A stretch of DNA of 64,000 bases from CAYFSS01 sp964345975 (GTDB taxonomy: Bacteria; Bacillota; Clostridia; Saccharofermentanales; Fastidiosipilaceae), in NCBI GenBank assembly GCA_964345975.1, contig CAYFSS010000007.1, forward strand, positions 1 through 64,000. Direction: 5' to 3'. Numbering within the stretch: position 1 is the first letter of the stretch; each line of letters begins with the position of its first letter. The position numbers and the translations under genes are program-made. The notes under the pieces are model-generated. The model saw only the letters and a program-made list of their open reading frames with translations. It was not told the origin of the DNA and searched no databases. Shown one piece after another: positions 26,365-35,652 of this stretch.

Positions 26365-29300
26365 CGCCTGCTCCTTCGATTTCCAGTTTCCGTAAGAGAT
26401 CTGCTGCTCGAGGCACAGCGTTTCGATAGTCCCGAGCTGTTATCGCCGGGTTAGACAGGCCACAGGCGGCTCTGTGCTCGCACCACTCGCATTGTGCCTT
26501 GTAGTTCCCCACACCAAGCACGGCATTTGCCGGCATCTTCCCGGATCGAATCTCCCTGGCCCAATGGTCACTGATACGCTCGGTATGATGAATCAGCCTC
26601 GGCCAATTCAGATTCTTAATTTTCCCCTCGATGGCTTCAACCTTATTTGCGGCGTCCTTGAAACGTCTTTCTTCCCACGCTTCGTTCGTGGGAGCGGCTT
26701 CATCTTCCGCCAGCTCGGTTTTCTTCAACGACAAGTCCACCCATGCAGCACTTCTAACTTGGCCACCGTCCAACGCTTGATCGAAGAATTGTTGAAGTGC
26801 TAAGGCATAGAGGGGAAGTTGGATCTCCAGTCCTGCTAAATAGGACCATGCCTCAAACGTACGCTCAGAACTCTTGTAATCTCGTACAGCAAAGATCGTA
26901 GGATCCGTTATGGACCGATCGATACGGTCCACCAAGCCTCTGAGGCCATAAGGACCATCCGCTTCAAACGTAGGGGTAAATACCTGACCCGGACCAAAGC
27001 TCCATTCTGCTTCATGGGCGACATAATCGTCCGGCATTAGGCGCTGGTCGGCTAAGATCTGGCTCGTACGAATTTTAGCGAAACGGGTGATGGAAACTGT
27101 ATTCTCAGGCTCCAGGAAAACGCGCAATTGAGGATTGTCCATCATCAAACGCTGATAGGCCCGCTCAACTTGAACCTCAGGATCTTCCGACACCCATTCG
27201 CGCAAGGCATCCGGGACTGTACGAAGCAAGCGGATGAGCTCATCATAGGTGTACTCCAAGATCCCATGCATCAACTCACCGATATTGGTCACTTTAGCTT
27301 CCCAAATTTGTCTGTCTTCTAAGCGAAGAAAATAGTTCATGAAATAGGCGAAAGGACAGGCTGCATAGGTCTCCAATTGTGACGCACTGAACACTGGATG
27401 TTCCCCTAAGCGCTGATGCACTAAACCCTCCGGCAATTGGCGACGGGCATTAGGATCATCGGCAGAACTGATCCGGGAAAATAAGGATTCCAGCTCATCG
27501 TTGAATTGAGGGTCTTGGCTCTTGAGTGTCGCTAAGACGGCTCGCCAGGCTCTCGCCTCAACGGGAGATGCCAAGGTCCGTGCCGGCAAGCTAAGAAAAG
27601 CCTGCTTCGCCCAAGCGAAGGATGCAAGGCGGGAATCATGTGCCGCGGCAGAGATGGTACGCGTGTAGGTTTCCGGCTCGAAGGATAAATATACTTTCTT
27701 CAAGCGCTCAACCACGAGAGGATCCGAATCTTCACCGTTGTGGTGACTTAAGTGAACTTCTTTTGCACAATGGCACAGACTGTTGTAAAGGATGGCGGCT
27801 GCTTGGCGCTCATCTTCCAGATCCGGATCAGGTAGATCCATGACACTTAGTTCTTGAAGCAACATTCGCTCATTGCGTTTAAGAAGCGGTTGGTCAATGG
27901 AGCTTCCGGGGAAGTTTTCCTGCGTAGCGCCAATGATATAGAGAACATTAAAACTCCCTTGAGCTGCGTTTTGGGGATCAGTTACGAGCACTTGATCAAG
28001 GCCTGACGGGATCGTCTCCATCTCACCGGCCTCAAAGCCGGTCATGAAGGCATCGACAAAGTAGTCTAAGGATTCTTCACTTGAGCCTGACCATAGCGCA
28101 AAGTCCTCCATCCATTCCAGCAGATTATTCCAAGATTTGATGAGGTGGATGGCTTCCTCTTGAGGTAAGACGTCCCCGAGATGGCTAACTCTATCTTCCC
28201 ACTGAGTCTCTTCTAAGTATTCTCTTAGTGCATCCAAGCGAGTAAACCGGTCAGTCGCTTGATGCATTGACATAAGCAGATTGAGGACAGGGCTGAGGTG
28301 CTTTTGTTTGAAGAAGTATTGAGGGTGCATGGCACCGCTCTCTTCACCTCGTAGAGCTTCCGTCCAATTTTCTTGGAATCGCCAGTCTTGATCAAAACGA
28401 TAACCCTCAATCCCACGGGCTAAGCAAAAGTTTTCGAAGACATCAACCTCGTCTTCTGTTGCATCAATGATTGGGTTTCGCAAGTAAGAAATGAGATTCT
28501 CGAGACGAAGTCCGTAACGAACGAGGTCAAAGAGGAGGCGAAGAGCCGCAACCGGAAGACTGTCGCGCACTTGAACCGCCTGATCAAAGTAAGCAGGGAT
28601 CCCGAGCTCTTGAGCCATACGGCGAAGACCCGAAAGCATTGTCTGATCCGGGACAGCAATAGCAAAGTCGCGGTAAACCATGTTCTGCGAGATCTTCTTG
28701 CTCAAGAGATCTCCCAGAATGAAACGAAGCTCACTGGCCGTATCCGGGAAGCGGCGGAGTGTATAAGGAGATTGATCGAACTCGGTGACCGGCAAGGGTA
28801 CGGGGGAAGACTCTGGTTCGGTCTCTGTCTTGGGTTCTGACGTGGTCTCGTGCTCTGACGCGGTCTCGGGCTCTGTCGTGGTCTCGGGCTCTGTCGTGGT
28901 CTCGGGCTCTGTCGCGGTCTCGGGCTCTGTCGTGGTCTCGTGCTCTGACGCGGTCTCGGGCTCTGGCATGAACTTCGGCTCAAACGGCAAGGAACGCAAG
29001 GCAAGGCCTAGGGGATGCTGGGTAGGAGCCATCGCATGAGCTTCCAACTGCGCGCCCACACTTAGGAGCCGCTGCCACGACATATAGGCAGCCGAGAAAT
29101 AAACCTCATCTTCCGGTCCCTGCAAGGGATCGGTAGGGAGAGTAGGCATCTGAAGCGTGACGTATAAAGAGGCACAATACTGATCCAGCAACGATAAGAT
29201 CTTCGCTTCCTGGCGGGTCAGAGCCTGTTGCTCACCAAATCCAAGAACTAAAATTCTAGCGTTCTGTAAGAAATTCAAGCGCTGTAGGCGGAAGGATTCC

Positions 29301-29887
29301 TCGCGCGTCCAAGCATCCGGCTGCAAACCACGTAGAAGATCGTGCTCCAAGGTCGCCAAGTGATCGACCCTGTCCCCTATTCCCTCAAGCCTCATGAAAT
29401 CGGTATAGTCTTGCAGCAAACGACTAAATTCAAACGCTTGTTTAGCCGTGGCTCTCTCCCCCGTTTCATTAAGGCGGTCAGCAAGACGCAAGAGATCGGT
29501 CGATTCAAGCTCATACCGACGAAATTCCTGGATCTGCTTGGCTAATTCCGGCAGGAAGCTTGGGTGATGCATGAGCGGGCCGAACGATTCATAGGGTTCA
29601 CCTTGTTGCAGGAGTTGATGAAAGAGGAGTGCAGTGAGCTGAGACGTTAAGGAACGCTTACTCAACGTCCCCAATTCCCCTGCCACACGAAAAGCAAAAC
29701 GGCTAAAACTCAAAACTTCCGTGCGAAAGAGAATCCGTTCATCCATGGCCTCGAGAAGTCTACGCTCCGTCTGTAATTTACGACGATCAGGAACGAGGAT
29801 GTATTGACGCTGTCGTGAGATCTTGGCAAATGCAGAGAGGGCTTCATTCTGCAAACTTTGCCGATCATCGCTATAGACTATTTTCAT
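26354..29887 (-). CDS. addB: ATP-dependent helicase/nuclease subunit B (RexB type)
   Basis: This 1177-residue partner of AddA recognises Chi-like sites and carries the second nuclease. It starts MKIVYSDDRQSLQNEALS, without the Walker A of B. subtilis AddB, which fits the RexB branch. Helicase-like remnants include VLVTDPQNAAQG. The C-terminal iron-sulfur nuclease is intact by eye: ETYAACPFAYFMNYFLRLED, VRDYKSSERTFE and the cluster segment CEWCEHRAACGL (CxxCxxxxxC). A repeated Glu-Pro-Glu-Thr linker lies at about residues 310-360. The start at 29887 lies 20 bases from the earliest possible start of plsC, so the two divergent genes have almost no room for separate promoters. It is first in the addBA operon. 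Confidence 0.9.
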   Translation of the reverse strand: MKIVYSDDRQSLQNEALSAFAKISRQRQYILVPDRRKLQTERRLLEAMDERILFRTEVLSFSRFAFRVAGELGTLSKRSLTSQLTALLFHQLLQQGEPYESFGPLMHHPSFLPELAKQIQEFRRYELESTDLLRLADRLNETGERATAKQAFEFSRLLQDYTDFMRLEGIGDRVDHLATLEHDLLRGLQPDAWTREESFRLQRLNFLQNARILVLGFGEQQALTRQEAKILSLLDQYCASLYVTLQMPTLPTDPLQGPEDEVYFSAAYMSWQRLLSVGAQLEAHAMAPTQHPLGLALRSLPFEPKFMPEPETASEHETTTEPETATEPETTTEPETTTEPETASEHETTSEPKTETEPESSPVPLPVTEFDQSPYTLRRFPDTASELRFILGDLLSKKISQNMVYRDFAIAVPDQTMLSGLRRMAQELGIPAYFDQAVQVRDSLPVAALRLLFDLVRYGLRLENLISYLRNPIIDATEDEVDVFENFCLARGIEGYRFDQDWRFQENWTEALRGEESGAMHPQYFFKQKHLSPVLNLLMSMHQATDRFTRLDALREYLEETQWEDRVSHLGDVLPQEEAIHLIKSWNNLLEWMEDFALWSGSSEESLDYFVDAFMTGFEAGEMETIPSGLDQVLVTDPQNAAQGSFNVLYIIGATQENFPGSSIDQPLLKRNERMLLQELSVMDLPDPDLEDERQAAAILYNSLCHCAKEVHLSHHNGEDSDPLVVERLKKVYLSFEPETYTRTISAAAHDSRLASFAWAKQAFLSLPARTLASPVEARAWRAVLATLKSQDPQFNDELESLFSRISSADDPNARRQLPEGLVHQRLGEHPVFSASQLETYAACPFAYFMNYFLRLEDRQIWEAKVTNIGELMHGILEYTYDELIRLLRTVPDALREWVSEDPEVQVERAYQRLMMDNPQLRVFLEPENTVSITRFAKIRTSQILADQRLMPDDYVAHEAEWSFGPGQVFTPTFEADGPYGLRGLVDRIDRSITDPTIFAVRDYKSSERTFEAWSYLAGLEIQLPLYALALQQFFDQALDGGQVRSAAWVDLSLKKTELAEDEAAPTNEAWEERRFKDAANKVEAIEGKIKNLNWPRLIHHTERISDHWAREIRSGKMPANAVLGVGNYKAQCEWCEHRAACGLSNPAITARDYRNAVPRAADLLRKLEIEGAGDEA
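28811..28966 (-). repeat. 18-bp in-frame tandem repeat in addB
   Basis: About eight 18-base units built on GTGGTCTCGGGCTCTGTC (plus-strand reading) encode hexapeptides of the type EPETTT, EPETAS, EHETTT. The pair EPETAS-EHETTx occurs at both ends of the array, which indicates block duplication. It forms a highly acidic, probably disordered linker. Confidence 0.9.
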
Positions 29888-29970
29888 AGGCAGTCATTCT
29901 CCTTACTTTGTATCTCTATGATATCCTAAGGCAGGTTAACAACGTTAAGAGAAGATTATGGGGTGGTCGC

Positions 29971-30723
29971 GTGAGCGAGGAAGCTGAAAACCAAAACATG
30001 CGTAAACCTTCAGAACGCAAAAAAGTCAAACCGATTCCTCGTGGTTTCATCGGGAATGCTTTGGCATTTGTGGGGCATGGTTTAGCGAATATTTTGACAG
30101 ATCTCACCTGTCGAGGGCTTGAGAATTTACCTCAAGAAGGGCCCTATCTCATTTGTGTCAATCACGAAACCTTCGTCGACGGTCTTCTCGTCCTGCGATT
30201 TCTTCCCCACGAACATTTTCAGCGGACATCCGTCATTGCCGGTGCTGACCTTGCAGAGGATTATGGGCTGTTTGGACAACTCATGTTGAAATACGGTCAA
30301 GCTCTTCCCATCGATCGATTGCACGGTCATTCGACGGCTTCCATTCTAGCGGCTGTCGATATGCTCAACGAGGGCAACATTCTCGTCATCCATCCGGAAG
30401 GGACTCGAAGCAAAAACGGTCAGTTAGGCAAGATTCACAGCGGCGCATCTCTCATTGCTAAGCGTGCAAATGTCCCCATGGTCCCTGTCTTCATCGACGG
30501 TGCGTATGAAGTCTTCAGTCGTCACACGAAGTACCCTAAATTCAGGGATAAGGACGGGAAGAAGAAAATCATTGTCCACTTCGGCGCGCCTATTTACCCT
30601 GATAACTATCGCAATACACGCATGCTCTCTAACGCCTTGGAGCAGTGGATGCATGAGATGTTCAAACACAAGGTCGTTCCCAGACGCTTCGGTTCGGACG
30701 GTTACGCAATCATCGACGTCTGA
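29971..30723 (+). CDS. plsC: 1-acyl-sn-glycerol-3-phosphate acyltransferase (PlsC family)
   Basis: This is a phospholipid acyltransferase of about 250 residues that makes phosphatidic acid at the membrane. The catalytic HX4D is in CVNHETFVDGLLVLRF, the acceptor motif is in IHPEGTRSKNGQLG, and VPMVPVFIDGAYEV follows. A weak hydrophobic segment (GNALAFVGHGLANIL) may be the membrane anchor. The start is uncertain: GTG 29971 follows GGGGTGG and is used here; TTG 29908 and ATG 29998 are alternatives. It is divergent from addB. Confidence 0.85.
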   Translation: MSEEAENQNMRKPSERKKVKPIPRGFIGNALAFVGHGLANILTDLTCRGLENLPQEGPYLICVNHETFVDGLLVLRFLPHEHFQRTSVIAGADLAEDYGLFGQLMLKYGQALPIDRLHGHSTASILAAVDMLNEGNILVIHPEGTRSKNGQLGKIHSGASLIAKRANVPMVPVFIDGAYEVFSRHTKYPKFRDKDGKKKIIVHFGAPIYPDNYRNTRMLSNALEQWMHEMFKHKVVPRRFGSDGYAIIDV

Positions 30724-30814
30724 TCCAAGCGCGAGCGCTTATTACATACTGTAGTTCATATTCATTTCCAAAAGCCGATACCGCATCGTCCGTGGTGTTG
30801 GCTTATCTCTTTCA

Positions 30815-30862
30815 TGCTCAAAATAAACAGAGGCCGAATCCGTCCTGAGACGAATTCGACCT
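30815..30862 (-). terminator. Terminator of pta-ackA
   Basis: On the minus strand a 14-bp stem AGGTCGAATTCGTC/GACGGATTCGGCCT (two G-U pairs) with a TCAG loop is followed by CTGTTTATTTT. It lies 24 bases beyond the ackA stop. Confidence 0.8.
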
Positions 30863-30885
30863 ATGTTCGCGGAAAATTAAAACGC

Positions 30886-32082
30886 TTACAGTGACGCTAC
30901 AATATCAGCAGTATCCAGAGCGATAGCAAGTTCTTCATTGGTAGAGATTACAAGACCATGAACCTTACTCTCAGGGGTCGTGATGATCTCTTCATCGCCT
31001 GCATTCTCATTCTTCTCTTCATCGACTTCAAGACCGAAGAAGTTCAAACGATCCAAGATATTCTTGCGGATGAAAGGCGTGTTCTCCCCTATCCCGGCAG
31101 TAAAGGCAATAGCATCGATGCCCGCCATTGCTGCAGCATAGGAACCGACATATTTGAGGACTTGATACTCGAACATGCGAAGCGCTAAGTCGGCATGCTT
31201 GTTCCCTTGTTCTCTAGCTTCAGCCAGATCGCGGAAGTCTGATGACACACCGGAAACGCCCAAAACGCCGGATTCCTTGTTGAGGATTCTATCGACTTCA
31301 TGAGCAGAGATATTCTTTTGCTCCATCATGAAGGGGATAATCGCCGGATCGATATCACCGCACCGTGTGCCCATCATGACACCAGCGAGGGGGGTGAGTC
31401 CCATCGACGTATCGACGCACTTACCGTTCATAACTGCGGACATCGATGAACCGTTCCCTAAGTGGCAAACAACAATCTTCAGATCTTCGAGATCTTTCCC
31501 TAAAACGGCAGCGACTCGTTGAGCAACGTAGCGATGGGACGTCCCGTGGAAACCATAGCGGCGCACACCGTACGTTTCATAGGCGTCATACGGCAGACCA
31601 TACATGTAAGCTTCATCCGGCATCGTCTGGTGGAAAGCCGTATCAAACACTGCGACCTGAGGAATGCCGGGCATGAGTTCTTCACAAACTTCTATGCCGG
31701 ACAGATTGGCGGGATTATGGAGCGGACTCCAAACAGAAGACTTCACGATCGAGGCTTTTACTTCATCATTGACAAGAACAGATGCGCTGAACTCTTCACC
31801 GCCGTGAACTACGCGGTGCCCGACAGCAGCAATCTCTTCGAGGGAGTCAACGGGACCGTCTTCACCCACGAGGCACTCGATCATTTGTGCGACTGCGACG
31901 TTATGGTTCTCCATCTTCAAGTCCCACTTGCGCTTCTTGGACCCTGTCAAGTGATGGCTAAACGTCGAGGCAGCAAGACCGATACGATCTGCCAGCCCCT
32001 TGGCTAAAACCTCACCGGTATCACTCTCGATCAACTGATATTTCATCGAAGAGCTACCTGAGTTTACGACAAGTATTTTCAT
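30886..32082 (-). CDS. ackA: Acetate kinase
   Basis: This 398-residue enzyme converts acetyl phosphate and ADP to acetate and ATP, the energy-yielding last step of acetate fermentation. Family signatures are LVVNSGSSSMKYQLIE at the N-terminus, QVAVFDTAFHQTMPDEAYMY, RYGFHGTSHRYVAQR and FTAGIGENTPFIR. Length is standard. The start overlaps the pta stop as ATGA, so the two are translationally coupled. The product acetate is also the substrate of TmcAL, encoded 2.6 kb upstream. Confidence 0.96.
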   Translation of the reverse strand: MKILVVNSGSSSMKYQLIESDTGEVLAKGLADRIGLAASTFSHHLTGSKKRKWDLKMENHNVAVAQMIECLVGEDGPVDSLEEIAAVGHRVVHGGEEFSASVLVNDEVKASIVKSSVWSPLHNPANLSGIEVCEELMPGIPQVAVFDTAFHQTMPDEAYMYGLPYDAYETYGVRRYGFHGTSHRYVAQRVAAVLGKDLEDLKIVVCHLGNGSSMSAVMNGKCVDTSMGLTPLAGVMMGTRCGDIDPAIIPFMMEQKNISAHEVDRILNKESGVLGVSGVSSDFRDLAEAREQGNKHADLALRMFEYQVLKYVGSYAAAMAGIDAIAFTAGIGENTPFIRKNILDRLNFFGLEVDEEKNENAGDEEIITTPESKVHGLVISTNEELAIALDTADIVASL

Positions 32083-33074
32083 TTCTTTCCTCCGGCTTGA
32101 ACAGCAGTAATGGCGACGACACCAACGATATCTTCATCGGTACATCCTCGTGACAGGTCATTGACCGGCGCTCCTATCCCTTGGAGGACAGGGCCGTAGG
32201 CCTCGGCTTTTGCCAGACGCTGTACGAGTTTGTACCCGATGTTTCCTGCATCGAGGTTCGGGAAGATGAGGACGTTTGCCTTGCCTGCGACATCGCTGCC
32301 CGGAGCTTTGGAAGCGGCAACCGAGGGGACGATGGCAGCATCGACTTGGAGTTCTCCGTCACAAGGGATTTCCGGATATGTGTCTTTCATGAGTTCCGTT
32401 GCACGGATCATCTTCTCCGTGAGCTCGCTTGAAGCGGAACCCTTGGTAGAGTATGAGAGCATTGCTAAATAAGCATCTTCTTCCACGAGAAGTTCAAATG
32501 ACTCAGCACTGGACTTGGCGATTTCTACCAGCTGCTCCGGATCGGGATTCTCGTTCAAACCCGAGTCGGCAAAGATGAACGATCCATTGGCACCGTATTC
32601 AGAGTTAGGGACAACCATCAAGAAGAAGGCGGATACGAGCTTGGTGCCGGGAGCTGTTTTCAAGATCTGAAGAGCAGGACGCAGCACACTGCTTGTCGAT
32701 GACACAGCACCGGCAACCATGCCGTCAGCTTGTCCCATCTGGACCAGCATGGTGGCAAAGTAGAGGGGATTCTCGAGCGTGGCTTCAGCTTGTTCAGGCG
32801 TCATGCCCTTGTGCTTGCGGAGCTCGACGAGTTGATTGCGCATCTCCTCTTTTTGATCATAGTGCGCAGGATCCACCACCGTGATGCCGTCGAGATTCCG
32901 GTCAGCTGCAGCAGTGCGAATCTCTTCTTCAGCACCGATGAGGACAATCTTAGCGATGCCTTGATCTGTCAATTTGACCGCAGCATCGAGTACCCTCTCA
33001 TCGGTTGACTCCGGTAAAACGATCGTCTTTCGGTTCGCCTTGGCTCGTTCCTTCAATCGCTCAATTAAGCTCAT
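32079..33074 (-). CDS. pta: Phosphate acetyltransferase
   Basis: This 331-residue short-form enzyme interconverts acetyl-CoA and acetyl phosphate. It begins with RANRKTIVLPESTDERVLDA, and the conserved C-terminal blocks include VAGKANVLIFPNLDAGNIGY and the final VNDLSRGCTDEDIVGVVAIT. It is the first gene of pta-ackA. The GH95 gene ends 61 bases upstream in the same direction, so readthrough from it is possible. The 61-base gap has an AT-rich stretch that could carry a separate promoter. Confidence 0.96.
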   Translation of the reverse strand: MSLIERLKERAKANRKTIVLPESTDERVLDAAVKLTDQGIAKIVLIGAEEEIRTAAADRNLDGITVVDPAHYDQKEEMRNQLVELRKHKGMTPEQAEATLENPLYFATMLVQMGQADGMVAGAVSSTSSVLRPALQILKTAPGTKLVSAFFLMVVPNSEYGANGSFIFADSGLNENPDPEQLVEIAKSSAESFELLVEEDAYLAMLSYSTKGSASSELTEKMIRATELMKDTYPEIPCDGELQVDAAIVPSVAASKAPGSDVAGKANVLIFPNLDAGNIGYKLVQRLAKAEAYGPVLQGIGAPVNDLSRGCTDEDIVGVVAITAVQAGGKK

Positions 33075-33135
33075 CTTCTACCCCTTGCTTTGTTTCAATT
33101 CCTATACATTCCCGGCATTATTACCTAATTATGAC

Positions 33136-35520
33136 TTATAGAAGAGTATATGCTCCCGACGGCGTTTGCTCAAGGTTTATGCGCCCCGGGGCAAGATCCG
33201 TGATCACGGTCTCTTTTTTGATTTTGACGGTTAGAGGCACGCTTGTCTTCAAACCGACATATGTGATGTTACCTCGCTCAAAATCAAGGTCGACTTCCGT
33301 ACCATGAGCAGCTCTGAGGCCACGGACTTTCCCGGTCCAAGAACTTGGCATTGCCTTCCCCAGGTGGAGTGTCTGCAATTCCTCACCTTCATTTTGAACA
33401 AAAAATTCCGCAATCCCTGCTGCAGCTCCGAAGTTCCCGTCAATTTGAAAGGGTGGATGGGCATCGAAGAGATTGGCATAGACCGACCCGAGACGTCTAC
33501 GCCCCTTGCCGGATTCATCGAAGGCAGGTCGAAGGAGCGTTCTCAAGATGCTATAGGCTCTGTCACCGTCGGCGAATCTTGCCCAGAGAGCAATTCGCCA
33601 TGCCATTCCCCAGCCGGTTGCCTCATCGCCTCGTACTTCGAGGGAGCGGCGGAAAGCTTCAAACAGTTCAGGGGTTTCTTCCGTCACGGATCTCCCCGGA
33701 TAGACCGCTAGAAGGTGACTGACATGGCGGTGATGCATGTCTTTTTCAACATGCTCTTCACCCCATTCCAGGAGTCTTCCGTCTGCGCCAATCTGAAGTT
33801 CAAAGAGCCGATGGAGAGCCTCCTCATAGTCAGCAACTGCGCCGTAATATGCTTGGTAGGCCGTGAGGAGTTCCAGGATTAAGCTGTGATCCATGGCAGC
33901 ATTATACGAAACACTCACAAATTCATCGTCTACGACAAACTCATTCTCAGGGGATGTAGCAGGGATCGTCGAACCGTCTTCTTGCACCCAAGCAGCCAGG
34001 AAATCACAGAGTCCTTTTAATACAGGTTTCGCTCTCTCCAACGCAAACTCATCGGTGCGATAGCGCAGTCTTTCAAGCCACTGGAGGGCCAGCCAAGCAC
34101 CCCCCATGGGCCAGAGGGACCAGGACGGTGATTCTTTCCCCCAGTCGCCAACCGGAGCGGTCTTTGCCCAAGCGTCCGTATTATGATGCGCAACCCACCC
34201 GGGGAGACCATAATTAATCTTTGCAGTCTCTTCTCCTCTTCGCTGCATCCTCTCTAAGAGACGGTAGAGTGGCTCCGCAGTTTCACCTAAATTAAGAGGC
34301 TCAGCCGGCCAATAATTCATTTGAGTATTGATATTGATCGTGTAATTGGAACGCCAGTCAGGCTTTCTCAGAGGACTCCAAATCCCGGTTAGCGTGAGTG
34401 GCAGTTCTGAGTCTTCCCTTGACCCGGCAATTAGTAAATACCGAGCATAATGGAAAAACAAAGCAGCTAGCGCATGATCTCCATCATCGTGGCACAAAAT
34501 ACGTTCACGGAGATCTTTTGGCACTTCCTGCTCACGTTCGGACACAAGATCGAGTTCAACCCTGTCATACATCTCGCGGTGAATTTCACAAGGCTTAAGA
34601 CTTACATCGGCCAGGCTTTTCAATACTTCAGACCGAACCGTCAACCGAGTTGTATGAGCGGTCACTTCATCGGGCACGTAGAGCGTCTGTCCCGGCTCGG
34701 GATCGTTACGCAAGATATGGATTGGAGACCTCACAGCCGATACCAGCTTGATTCTCACGCTCTTTGCCCCGGTAAGGCTAAGAGCCCGAAGTTCATGTTG
34801 ATGGACTCTGTCTTCTTGTTCCCCCTGACCGTAGTAATCGAGCGGAGGTGCTTCCTTCGGCAACCAGCTAATCTCTAACGGCTCAACGTCCCCTTCAAGT
34901 TCCAGCGCCACTTCATAGAAGGAACCCAAGGCTTCGGCATCGGTCGCAGCATAAAACTCAGCGCCTGCATCTTCCGTGGGGAGCACCGTCTCCGGGGCTC
35001 GTCCGGACAGTTGGATTCTCCGGTCGGTCACGGTAGTTTCCGTCACCGGATGGGCAGGAGCTAAACCCACCGTAAGATCCATGGGGGATTGAAACTCGTA
35101 TTCGATGACCAAGCCATTGGATATAAAAGACCTTTGTCTTATGCCCTCACCTTGTACCGTATGAACCCCGGTTCTAAGGTCCAATTCGCGAGAACTCCGC
35201 CCTGTGAAATTGGTTTTAATCAGGAGGTCTGCGAGAGGCAAATAAGCATCTGAATTCGGGCCTTGTAGACCGTGGGCGAGGCGATCTGCCGCAACGAAGT
35301 CCTTCCGCTTAATTGCGTCGCGTACCTCTGCGAGAACATCCTTGGCACCGGGATTATTCTCCGCCAAAGGTGAGCCGCTCCACAGCAGTTCATCGTTGAG
35401 ACAATAGCGATCGCAACTTGGGTTCCCATAGACCATTGCTCCCAGTTTGCCATTGCCTAGGGGTAGTGCTTCTGTCCATTGGGTCGCGGGTTTCTCGTAG
35501 AAGATAGTACTGTGTTTCAC
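33136..35520 (-). CDS. Glycoside hydrolase family 95 (alpha-L-fucosidase/galactosidase)
   Basis: This 794-residue GH95 enzyme should release alpha-1,2-linked L-fucose (or L-galactose) from glycans by inversion. The N-terminal block WTEALPLGNGKLGAMVYGNP, then LNDELLWSGSP, is diagnostic. The catalytic-site regions are recognisable: NINTQMNYWPAEPLN holds the two Asn that assist the base, TSPENEFV the Glu acid, and QIDGNFGAAAGIAEF the Asp. There is no signal peptide, so it acts in the cytoplasm on imported oligosaccharides. No transporter lies next to it. It is upstream of pta. Confidence 0.93.
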   Translation of the reverse strand: MKHSTIFYEKPATQWTEALPLGNGKLGAMVYGNPSCDRYCLNDELLWSGSPLAENNPGAKDVLAEVRDAIKRKDFVAADRLAHGLQGPNSDAYLPLADLLIKTNFTGRSSRELDLRTGVHTVQGEGIRQRSFISNGLVIEYEFQSPMDLTVGLAPAHPVTETTVTDRRIQLSGRAPETVLPTEDAGAEFYAATDAEALGSFYEVALELEGDVEPLEISWLPKEAPPLDYYGQGEQEDRVHQHELRALSLTGAKSVRIKLVSAVRSPIHILRNDPEPGQTLYVPDEVTAHTTRLTVRSEVLKSLADVSLKPCEIHREMYDRVELDLVSEREQEVPKDLRERILCHDDGDHALAALFFHYARYLLIAGSREDSELPLTLTGIWSPLRKPDWRSNYTININTQMNYWPAEPLNLGETAEPLYRLLERMQRRGEETAKINYGLPGWVAHHNTDAWAKTAPVGDWGKESPSWSLWPMGGAWLALQWLERLRYRTDEFALERAKPVLKGLCDFLAAWVQEDGSTIPATSPENEFVVDDEFVSVSYNAAMDHSLILELLTAYQAYYGAVADYEEALHRLFELQIGADGRLLEWGEEHVEKDMHHRHVSHLLAVYPGRSVTEETPELFEAFRRSLEVRGDEATGWGMAWRIALWARFADGDRAYSILRTLLRPAFDESGKGRRRLGSVYANLFDAHPPFQIDGNFGAAAGIAEFFVQNEGEELQTLHLGKAMPSSWTGKVRGLRAAHGTEVDLDFERGNITYVGLKTSVPLTVKIKKETVITDLAPGRINLEQTPSGAYTLL

Positions 35521-35639
35521 GTTGACTCCTTGCCTTGGTTTCTAGAGCATTCTGCGTTCAATCTTTGCACTTAAGAACGGAACGTGAGCGCTTCATTCCG
35601 TCCGCGTAAGCTTACTACACTCTGAGGGGCACCCTGCGT

Positions 35640-35645
35640 TATACT
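35640..35645 (+). promoter_or_regulatory. -10 element of tmcAL
   Basis: TATACT ends seven bases before the tmcAL ATG, and there is no Shine-Dalgarno sequence in between (GGCCGGT). Transcription from it would begin at the start codon. No -35 match is visible. Confidence 0.4.
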
Positions 35646-35652
35646 GGCCGGT

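Noticed and set aside
26354..29887. AddB damaged because the Walker A motif is missing
   Set aside because: RexB-type AddB proteins naturally lack it; the iron-sulfur and nuclease motifs are intact.
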